A stretch of DNA of 45,777 nt. Source: Planctomycetota bacterium. Lineage in GTDB: Bacteria; Planctomycetota; UBA1135; GCA-002686595. The notes under the pieces were generated by a model. The model was not told the DNA's origin. It made no database searches and saw nothing but the letters and a program-made list of their open reading frames with translations. Made by a program: the position numbers and the translations under genes. Location: assembly GCA_016872795.1 (NCBI GenBank), contig VGYZ01000028.1, positions 1-45,777 on the forward strand, given 5' to 3'. Shown piece after piece: positions 1 to 6,567 of the stretch (positions within the stretch are counted from its first letter, which is position 1; each line of letters begins with the position of its first letter).

Positions 1-1257
1 CCCGACATCGGCGAAGGTGTGGCCGAGGGCGAGATCGTCAAGTGGCTCGCCAAGGCTGGCGACTCGGTCAAGGAGCACCAGGCCGTGGTCGAGGTCATGA
101 CCGACAAGGCCACCGTCGAGATCCCTGCTCCCGCCGCGGGCAAGCTGCTCGAGCTGCGCGCCAACGCCGGCGATGTCGTGCCCGTGGGCAGCGTGATCTT
201 CGTGCTCGAGACCGCGGGCGGCGCCGTGGCCGTACCCGCTCCCGCGCACGCGACCCACGCCGCTCCGGCGCTGGCCGCGGTCGGCGCCGCTGCCGCTCCG
301 GCTCCCGCCAAGCGCGCGAGCGACGAGAAGATCCTCGCCGTGCCGAGCGCGCGCCGCATCGCGCGCGAGCTCGGCATCGAGCTCGGCGAGGTGTCCGGCT
401 CGGGTCGTCACGGCGTCGTGCGCCGCGCCGATGTCGAAGCGTTCGCCAAGTCGCGCAGCACCGCGCCCGCCCCGGCTCCCAAGCCCGCGGCCGCCGCTCC
501 CGCCGCTTTGGCGAAGCCCGCCGCCGCACCGGTCAGCTTCGCCCCGCAGGAGCGCGAGACGCGCATCCCGTTCCGCGGCGTGCGCCGCAAGATCAGCGAG
601 GCGATGGTGCGCTCGAAGTACACCGCGCCGCACTTCACCGTCGTCGAGGAAGTCGATGTCACCGAGCTCGTGCGCCTGCGCGAGACGGCCAAGGTGATGG
701 GTCAGGAGAGCGGCATCAAGGTCACCTTCATGCCGTTCATCATGAAGGCCTGCGCGCTCGGGCTCGCGAAGTACCCGATGCTCAACGGGCACCTCGACGA
801 GGCCAGCCAAGAGATCGTGCGCTGCGGCTATGTGAACCTCGGCATCGCCATGGACACCGACAACGGCCTGATCGTGCCGGTGGTCAAGGAAGTGCAGTCG
901 AAGGGCATCCTGCAGCTCGCCCAAGAGCTGAACGAGCTCGCCGAGCGCACGCGCTCGGGCAAGGTCAAGCCGGACGAGCTCAAGGGCTCGACCTTCTCGA
1001 TCACCAACGCCGGCAACATCGGCGGCATCCTCGCCACGCCGATCATCAACTTCCCCGACATCGCCATCATGGGCGTGCACCGCATCACCAAGCGTCCGGG
1101 CGTCGTCGAGACGCCGCAGGGCGACAAGATCGAAGTGCGCCAATACATGAACTTCTCGGCCTCCGTCGACCACCGCCTCGCCGACGGCGCCGATGGCGCG
1201 CGCTTCCTCGTCCACATCAAGCGCCTGCTCGAGAACCCCGGCCTGCTCGCCCTTTAG
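1..1257 (+). CDS. Dihydrolipoamide acyltransferase (E2) of a 2-oxoacid dehydrogenase complex, 5' truncated by the window
   Basis: The frame is open from base 1, so the start lies upstream; 418 residues are visible. The N-terminus is a lipoyl domain with the lipoylated lysine in the MTDKATVEIP motif (visible residue 36). An Ala/Pro-rich linker follows, then a peripheral subunit-binding domain (about residues 114-145, starting VPSARRIAREL), a second Ala/Pro linker, and the trimer-forming catalytic domain to the end. The catalytic His and Asp are in SVDHRLADGADGA near the C-terminus. E2 transfers the acyl group from its lipoyl arm to CoA in the cytoplasmic complex. The MTDKATVEIP form is common in pyruvate, branched-chain and acetoin E2s, so the substrate cannot be told. 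An E3 gene would often follow, but a transposase remnant begins about five bases after the stop. Confidence 0.95.
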   Translation, partial: PDIGEGVAEGEIVKWLAKAGDSVKEHQAVVEVMTDKATVEIPAPAAGKLLELRANAGDVVPVGSVIFVLETAGGAVAVPAPAHATHAAPALAAVGAAAAPAPAKRASDEKILAVPSARRIARELGIELGEVSGSGRHGVVRRADVEAFAKSRSTAPAPAPKPAAAAPAALAKPAAAPVSFAPQERETRIPFRGVRRKISEAMVRSKYTAPHFTVVEEVDVTELVRLRETAKVMGQESGIKVTFMPFIMKACALGLAKYPMLNGHLDEASQEIVRCGYVNLGIAMDTDNGLIVPVVKEVQSKGILQLAQELNELAERTRSGKVKPDELKGSTFSITNAGNIGGILATPIINFPDIAIMGVHRITKRPGVVETPQGDKIEVRQYMNFSASVDHRLADGADGARFLVHIKRLLENPGLLAL

Positions 1258-1261
1258 CAGC

Positions 1262-1941
1262 ACACGGAACATCTCCGCGATCGCGCGCTCGAACCCCTCG
1301 TGCGATTTGGGGACCACGAGTTGCACGGTGCGCCGCCCGCGCTTCACCAAACTGCACAGGAGGTCGTTCCCAAGGGCGTGGCTCTCGGCGTCACCAGCGT
1401 CGATGCACGACATCGTCCGGTGGCCCGCGACCGCTCACGCCGGTCGCGATCACGACGGTCTTGGAGCGCACGCGCTCGCCTTCGCGAGCCTGCTCGTAGA
1501 TGCGTCCAGCCCCAGACTCGGCTCCTCCTCGTCGAGCTCGGCGCACATGCTGCTGACGCGACTTCTGTCGATCCCCTGACCGCTCAACGCCTGAATCAGG
1601 TCGTCGACCTTGCGAGTGGACATGCCGTGCAGAAAGACCTCCTGCGCCACGGCGACGAGGGCCTTCTCCGCGCGCCGTCGCGGACCGAGGAGGCTCAGGA
1701 CCTACATCCCAGCGCGCAGCTTGGGGATCGCCAGCGACAGCGCCCCGACGCGGGCCTCGAGGTCCCGCTCGCGGCAGCCATTGCGATACCCCAGACTCCC
1801 CGCGGCGCGCGCGTGGAGCGCCGCGCCGCTCTGGGCTGCAACCTTGCCCTCCGGGGCCTCGCGGATCCGTTCAGCGCTCGCTCCATGCGGCACGACCCCG
1901 CTCGGCCTCGATCGATCTCCTGTGGGCCTTGCAACGCGCAC
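1262..1941 (-). pseudogene. Decayed IS256-family (Mutator-type) transposase remnant
   Basis: On the minus strand the frame starting near 1941 contains GYRNGCRERDLEARVG and LAIPKLRAGM. It then meets an in-frame TAG at 1704-1702 and continues in the same frame as GPRRRAEKALVAVAQEVFLHG, STRKVDDLIQAL and CAELDEE. These are the ordered signatures of IS256-type transposases (YRNGYRxR, IPKLR, PRRRAEKAL, GVSTRKVD, SRxCxELDE). A frameshift near 1500 leads into RIYEQAREGERVRSKTVVIA, and another near 1400 into GDAESHALGNDLL and SHEGFERAIAEMF, matching the later domain (SDAHEGLKAAI). The rest of the gene is missing, and the first part is weakly conserved. With one stop, two frameshifts and deletions it cannot make active transposase. 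I could not define terminal inverted repeats. The remnant ends almost at the E2 stop codon. Confidence 0.85.
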
Positions 1942-2043
1942 AGAACAACGAACCGGGCTCCGCGGGGCGTTCCCCCGGCGCGGGGCCGGCCCTCAGGACG
2001 GCTCCGCACGCACACAACATTGAACGCCGGCGCATCGCTCGGG

Positions 2044-2075
2044 CCACGAGTCACTCAGGCTACGAATCACTCAGG
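2044..2075. repeat. Two tandem copies of a 16-bp unit
   Basis: CCACGAGTCACTCAGG (2044-2059) is followed at once by CTACGAATCACTCAGG (2060-2075), differing at two positions; a partial third copy (CCACGAAG) starts at 2076. The second copy contains the stop codon of the HNH gene (minus strand, 2073-2071). The repeat lies between that gene and the transposase remnant and may be a scar of slippage or insertion. Confidence 0.7.
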
Positions 2076-3027
2076 CCACGAAGATGCGCTGATTGTGCCA
2101 GCGCAGAGCGTCGCGGCTGGGTTGCTTGTCGGGTTCTTTCGGCAACGAAATCAGCGGCTGCTCGTCGAACGAGTAGAAGCGACGCCCGTTGCTCCAGCGT
2201 TCCTTGATCTGTGAGGAGACGCGTATGCGGTAGTCCGGCGTGACGGTCAGCAGGCCGTGGTCGAACAGGGCGTGGAACTCCTTGCTCAGAAGGAGTCCGT
2301 TCTGCACGTGGTTGCTGCGCGGCCCGAGGTACGGCTGCACATGAGCTGCGTCGAGCACGGGCTCGGTCTTCTCGCCGCTGATCGCACACCTGCGACCGTA
2401 CGCATCGAGAATGCGTGTGCGGAAGGCGCCTTGGCCTTCCCGGTAGTGGACACTCGCGGCGGCGAGCTCCCGCTCGTCGATGTCCAGCGGCTCGAACTGC
2501 GAAGCAAAGTCCTCGGGCTCGCCCAGCGCGTCGAGCTGAATCTCGCCGAGCAGGCGCGAGGCCCTGTTCGCATCCGTCTCCGTTCGTCCCTGGACGATGT
2601 TCGGTTTCCAGTCTTCCGACGCGCCCCACGGAATCCAACGCTGCTGGGGCCAGAAGACGGCGTCTCGCAGAATGGTGCAGCCCAGCGGCTTGCGGTTGTC
2701 GCTGTGCGCGCTCAGGTCGGAATTCCGATACCCCCCGATGCGCTGGAGAAAACGCTGGCGGTTCGGATCGCCATTCTTGATCCCGAACGTGCTCCACGCG
2801 GTATCGAGTTCGAGGATCGTGAAGTGAGCGAAGAAGCCGTAGCCTGCCACCGCGTTGATGGGGCTCTTGAGCCGGAAGAACACGGGCGCTCCCGGCCGCA
2901 TCTGCTTCATGGGTCGCTGCGCGCGCGGTGACCAGAAGTTGACTTCGTCCACCCGTCCCTCCGACGCGATCGACATCAGATAGTCGAACCACGCCTTGTC
3001 CGTCAGCGCTAGGAACGGATAGAGCAT
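2071..3027 (-). CDS. HNH endonuclease, COG3440-like predicted restriction endonuclease
   Basis: 318 residues from ATG at 3027; the frame stays open upstream, but only from this ATG does the sequence look like protein. The N-terminal half (LTDKAWFDYL, EVNFWSP, GAPVFFRLKSP, AVAGYGFFAHF, AFG-like TAWSTFGIKNG) resembles the N-terminal domain found in COG3440 proteins. The C-terminal half is an HNH nuclease: RCAISG, DAAHVQPY, NHVQNGLLLSKEFHALFDHG. The His of AAHV and the Asn/His of NGLLL...LFDHG are the likely metal and catalytic residues. Such stand-alone enzymes are thought to cut foreign, sometimes modified, DNA; the target here is unknown. No methyltransferase gene is nearby. It lies 20 bp downstream of the FGE-like gene and beside a decayed IS, as expected of a mobile defence gene. 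It contains two ACGT sites, which are rare elsewhere in this window. Confidence 0.8.
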   Translation of the reverse strand: MLYPFLALTDKAWFDYLMSIASEGRVDEVNFWSPRAQRPMKQMRPGAPVFFRLKSPINAVAGYGFFAHFTILELDTAWSTFGIKNGDPNRQRFLQRIGGYRNSDLSAHSDNRKPLGCTILRDAVFWPQQRWIPWGASEDWKPNIVQGRTETDANRASRLLGEIQLDALGEPEDFASQFEPLDIDERELAAASVHYREGQGAFRTRILDAYGRRCAISGEKTEPVLDAAHVQPYLGPRSNHVQNGLLLSKEFHALFDHGLLTVTPDYRIRVSSQIKERWSNGRRFYSFDEQPLISLPKEPDKQPSRDALRWHNQRIFVA

Positions 3028-3047
3028 GGACCTTCCAACAACGAAGG

Positions 3048-4145
3048 CTAGCGGCCGCCCTTGCGCTGGCGGTCGAGGATTTCTTGGACGGACTCGAGGT
3101 CGGCGTCCCAGGCGCGCTTGCGGTCGGCTTCGGTGGGCAGGGCGAGGGGGCGGGCGAGGCGGAAGCCGACGAACTTGGCGTCGGTCAGGTACCAGATCGA
3201 CTTCGGCAGCTGGGGGTCCTGCACCTTCCAGTTGGCGGTCGAGCCGCGGCGGGCGGCGGAGCGCAGGCGGTCGGGGTCGTCGTCCCAAGAGCCGCCGCGC
3301 ACGACGCGCGGGTAGAGCTGCGTGGGCCAGTTGCAGGGGTTCGACGCGAGCTCGTCCTTGGCGCGCGCGTAGAAGTCCTTGTCGTGCTGGTCGAGCACCC
3401 ACTCGGCCACATTGCCGTGCATGTCGTAGAGGCCCCACGGGTTGGGCTTCTTCTGCTTGATCTGCTGGTACTTGCCGTCGGCGTTGTCGAAGAACCACGC
3501 GTGCTCGCTTAGGTTCTTCGCCTCGTCGCCGAAGGAATAGGCGGTGGTCGTGCCCGCGCGGCAGGCGTACTCCCACTCGGCCTCGGTCGGCAGGCGGTAG
3601 AAGCGGCCGGTCTTCATCGAGAGCCACTTGGTGTAGTGGCGCGCGGCGAACTCGGTCATGCACACGGCGGGAAAGCCCTCGATGCCCATGCCGAAGTCCA
3701 TCGGCACATAGGGCGGCGTGGGGCGGCTCACGGCGTCGGCCCACGCGTCGTTGGCGCCGGCGGCGAAGCGGCCCGACTTGCGCAGCTCGATGTCGAGCTT
3801 GAACTGGAACAGGCGGAACTCGTCCCACGTGAGCTCGTGCTCCTCGAGCCAAAAAGGGGCGATCGCGACTTGGTGCACGGGGCCCTCGTCCGGCTTGCGC
3901 TGCGCCTCGCCGTCGGGGCTGCCCATGGCGAAGGTGCCGCCGGGGATCGGGAGCATCGTGAAGCTCACTTCGGAGCCCGGGATGCGCTCGACATAGCGCT
4001 TCATGTCCTTCTCGCTCGCGGCCTCGGCCTCGGGGTTGGGGAGCGGCGCGGGCGAGCCCTCGGGCATCGCCGGGTAGACGAACACCTCGCCTTGGGGCGC
4101 GGGGGCGAGCGCGAGAGCGACACACAGCGCGGTGAGCGGAGCCAT
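3048..4145 (-). CDS. Secreted formylglycine-generating-enzyme-like (SUMF1/FGE-sulfatase domain) protein
   Basis: 365 residues from ATG 4145. A short hydrophobic N-terminus (residues 1-18) looks like a signal peptide. The FGE-sulfatase domain spans about residues 60-345. Family motifs in order are IPGGTFAMGSP, VHQVAIAPFWLEEHELTWDEF, RLPTEAEWEYACRAG, GNVAEWVLD, RVVRGGSWDDD and GFRLAR. True FGEs carry two copper-binding cysteines late in the domain, shortly before the GFR motif; here that stretch reads RSAARRGSTANWKV and has no Cys. Conversion of sulfatase Cys to formylglycine is therefore doubtful; the fold is also used by other secreted enzymes and binding proteins. It is divergent from the apbE gene, with 49 bp between the two starts. 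Confidence 0.88.
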   Translation of the reverse strand: MAPLTALCVALALAPAPQGEVFVYPAMPEGSPAPLPNPEAEAASEKDMKRYVERIPGSEVSFTMLPIPGGTFAMGSPDGEAQRKPDEGPVHQVAIAPFWLEEHELTWDEFRLFQFKLDIELRKSGRFAAGANDAWADAVSRPTPPYVPMDFGMGIEGFPAVCMTEFAARHYTKWLSMKTGRFYRLPTEAEWEYACRAGTTTAYSFGDEAKNLSEHAWFFDNADGKYQQIKQKKPNPWGLYDMHGNVAEWVLDQHDKDFYARAKDELASNPCNWPTQLYPRVVRGGSWDDDPDRLRSAARRGSTANWKVQDPQLPKSIWYLTDAKFVGFRLARPLALPTEADRKRAWDADLESVQEILDRQRKGGR

Positions 4146-4194
4146 CGCAGGAGAGGTTAGGCTGCGCGCGCCGCGGCGTCACCGTGGGCGATGT

Positions 4195-5250
4195 ATGGAA
4201 AACGCGCGCACAATCGCGGGCTGGCTCGGGGCGCTGGCGCTGGGGCTCCTCGCGGGCGCGTGCGCCGCTCCGCGGCGCTTCGAGTTCGAGGACGCGGCCA
4301 TGGGCACGACATTCCGGATCGTCCTGTACGCGGACGACGCGGAAGCGGCGGAGCGCGCGGCGGCGGCTGCGTTCGCGCGCGTGCGCGAGCTCGACGCTCG
4401 CTTGAGCGACTACCGCGACGACAGCGAGGCCTCGCGGCTCTCGGCGACGAGTGGATCCGGCGCGCTCGTGGCGCTTTCGAGCGATGCATGGCGCGTGCTG
4501 GCGCTCGCGCAGTCGTTCTCGCAGCTCTCCGACGGCGCGTTCGATGCGACGGTCGGGCCCGCGGTCGCGCTGTGGCGACGCGCGCGGCGGCAGGGCGAGT
4601 TGCCGAGCGAGGCACGCATCGCAGACGCGCTCGAGCGCACGGGCTGGAGGTACATCGAGCTCGACGCGAGCACGCGTTCGGCCCGCCTCGGTCGCGCGGG
4701 GATGAAGCTCGATTTCGGAGGGATTGCGAAGGGTTACGCGCTCGATGCGGCGCTCGATGTGCTCGCGCAGCGGGGCATCGAGAGCGCGCTTGTCGACGGC
4801 GGGGGAGATGTCGCGGTGCGGCGCGCGCCTCCGGGCAGCGCAGGGTGGACGCTCGCGGTCCGGCCTTTCGGGGATGAAAGCGCGGCGGGGTCGATCGTAC
4901 TCGAGAACGGGGCGCTCGCGACCTCGGGCGACGCGTACCAGTCGCTGGAGCTCGACGGCGTGCGCCACTCGCACATCGTCGATCCGCGCACGGCGCGCGC
5001 GCTGGTGTCGCGCACCTCGGCGACCGTGCTCGCCGCGGATGGAGCCTCGGCCGACGCGCTGGCGACGGCGCTGTGCGTGCTCGGTCCGCAGGCCGGGCTC
5101 GAGCTCGCGGCGCGCGAGGGCTGCGAGGCGCGCATCGCGCGCGAGGCTCCGAGCGGCATCGAAAGCGTCGCCACGAAGGGCTTCGAGGCGCGTATTCTGT
5201 CTGCGTCGATCGCCCCCGCGAACCGCGTCCCGAAGGAACCCCAAAGATGA
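4195..5250 (+). CDS. apbE: FAD:protein FMN transferase, ApbE family lipoprotein
   Basis: 351 residues from ATG 4195. This start gives a lipoprotein signal (hydrophobic GWLGALALGLLAGAC, Cys at about residue 23); the frame is open 21 codons upstream without a useful signal. Family motifs: AMGTTFRIVLYA, LSDYRDDSEASRL, DGAFDATVGPAV, MKLDFGGIAKGYALD, SALVDGGGDV, ATSGDAYQS and HIVDPRTARAL. ApbE proteins attach FMN covalently to Thr/Ser in exported redox proteins such as NqrB/C, RnfD/G and FMN-binding domains, outside the cytoplasmic membrane. The length is normal. The stop overlaps the start of the next gene (ATGA at 5247-5250), so the two are probably translated together. No protein with an evident flavinylation motif is encoded next to it. 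Confidence 0.93.
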   Translation: MENARTIAGWLGALALGLLAGACAAPRRFEFEDAAMGTTFRIVLYADDAEAAERAAAAAFARVRELDARLSDYRDDSEASRLSATSGSGALVALSSDAWRVLALAQSFSQLSDGAFDATVGPAVALWRRARRQGELPSEARIADALERTGWRYIELDASTRSARLGRAGMKLDFGGIAKGYALDAALDVLAQRGIESALVDGGGDVAVRRAPPGSAGWTLAVRPFGDESAAGSIVLENGALATSGDAYQSLELDGVRHSHIVDPRTARALVSRTSATVLAADGASADALATALCVLGPQAGLELAAREGCEARIAREAPSGIESVATKGFEARILSASIAPANRVPKEPQR

Positions 5251-6557
5251 CGAGCGAGCCTGCGAAGCACATGTCCAGCCCGAGCCGCCGCGAAGTCCTG
5301 CGCACCGGCGGAGTCGTGATCGCGAGCGGCGCGATCGCCAGCGCGCTGCCCGCCGGAACGCTCGGCTTCCATCAAAGCGGCACGGATGTGCTGCGCGTCG
5401 GCCTCGTCGGCTGTGGCGGCCGCGGCACGGGCGCCGCCGCACAGGCGTTGAGCGCCGATCCGCAGGTCGAGCTCGTCGCGATGGGCGACGCCTTCGCCGA
5501 CCATGTCGAGACCGCGCTGAAGTCGCTCAAGGCGAATCCCGAGTTCTCCGCGCGCGTCAAGGTCGACGACGATCACAAGTTCACGGGCTTCGACAACTAC
5601 AAGAGCGTCATCGACGCCGTCGATGTCGTGCTCTTCGCCACATCGCCGCACTTCCGGCCGATGCAGGTCGAGTACGCGGCACAGTCGGGCAAGCACATGT
5701 TCGTCGAGAAGCCGATCGCGACGGACTCGCCCGGCGTGCGGCGCGTGATGGCGGCCTGCGAGGTCGCGCGGCAGAAGAAGCTCAATGTCGTGTCGGGCCT
5801 GTGCTACCGCTACGAGAAGAAGAAGCGCGAGACGATCCGGCGCGTGCACGATGGCGCGATCGGCAAGATCCTCGCGGCGCAGACCACCTACAACACCGGC
5901 GGCCTGTGGCACCGCGGGCGTCAGAGCGAGTGGAGCGACATGGAGTGGCAGATGCGCAACTGGCTCTACTTCACATGGCTCTCGGGCGACCACATCGTCG
6001 AGCAGCACATCCACTCGCTCGACAAGGTCGCGTGGGCGCTCGGCGACAAGTATCCCGTGCGCGTGACGGCGAGCGGCGGGCGTGTGCAGCGCACCGAGGA
6101 GAAGTGGGGCAACATCTACGACCACTTCAACACGGTCTACGAGTACGAAGACGGCGTGAAGGTGTTCAGCTCGTGCCGCCAGTGGAACGGCGCATCCAGC
6201 GATGTCAGCGACCATGTGTTCGGCACGAAGGGCATCGCGCACTTGCAGTCGCACTCGATCGAGGGCGAGAGCGCCTGGCGCTACCGCGAGGTCGAGGGCG
6301 AGCAGGACGACATGTACCAGAACGAGCACGATGAGCTGTTCGCCGCGATCCGCGAGGGCGCGGTGATCGACAACTCGGACTACATGTGCAAGTCGACGAT
6401 GATGGCGATCATGGCCCGCATGGCCGCCTACACGGGCCAGACACTGACATGGGAGCAAGCCTGGAACAGCCAGGAAGACCTCTCGCCGGCCTCCTATGAC
6501 TGGACTTCGATCGCGACTCCGCCGGTGGCGATCCCCGGCGTCACGAAGTTCATCTGA
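5247..6557 (+). CDS. Tat-exported Gfo/Idh/MocA family oxidoreductase
   Basis: 436 residues from ATG 5247, overlapping the apbE stop by four bases. The N-terminus has a twin-arginine signal (SRREVLRTGG followed by a hydrophobic Ala/Gly stretch to about residue 40). The NAD(P) Rossmann motif is VGLVGCGGRGTGAA, and FVEKPIATD carries the conserved Lys-Pro of the family. The C-terminal domain includes LSGDHIVEQHIHSLD. Members oxidise or isomerise sugars and polyols using tightly bound NAD(P). Planctomycetes encode many exported paralogues of unknown substrate. The gene converges on the sulfatase-like gene, with only 10 bp between the stops. Coupling to an ApbE flavin transferase is unexpected, because this family uses nicotinamide cofactor. 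Confidence 0.92.
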   Translation: MTSEPAKHMSSPSRREVLRTGGVVIASGAIASALPAGTLGFHQSGTDVLRVGLVGCGGRGTGAAAQALSADPQVELVAMGDAFADHVETALKSLKANPEFSARVKVDDDHKFTGFDNYKSVIDAVDVVLFATSPHFRPMQVEYAAQSGKHMFVEKPIATDSPGVRRVMAACEVARQKKLNVVSGLCYRYEKKKRETIRRVHDGAIGKILAAQTTYNTGGLWHRGRQSEWSDMEWQMRNWLYFTWLSGDHIVEQHIHSLDKVAWALGDKYPVRVTASGGRVQRTEEKWGNIYDHFNTVYEYEDGVKVFSSCRQWNGASSDVSDHVFGTKGIAHLQSHSIEGESAWRYREVEGEQDDMYQNEHDELFAAIREGAVIDNSDYMCKSTMMAIMARMAAYTGQTLTWEQAWNSQEDLSPASYDWTSIATPPVAIPGVTKFI

Positions 6558-6567
6558 AGCATCGCGC

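Noticed and set aside
1702..1704. TAG inside the transposase as possible recoding
   Set aside because: The same gene has frameshifts and deletions, so simple decay explains the stop.
2071..3027. HNH nuclease as the cause of the ACGT depletion
   Set aside because: Its specificity is unknown, its own gene contains ACGT, and genome-wide depletion needs a long-resident activity while this gene looks mobile.
3028..5442. Long minus-strand open frame continuing upstream of the HNH gene
   Set aside because: It is antisense or out of frame to apbE and the FGE-like gene and reads as Arg/Ala/Pro-rich sequence; only the last 318 codons (from ATG 3027) have protein character.
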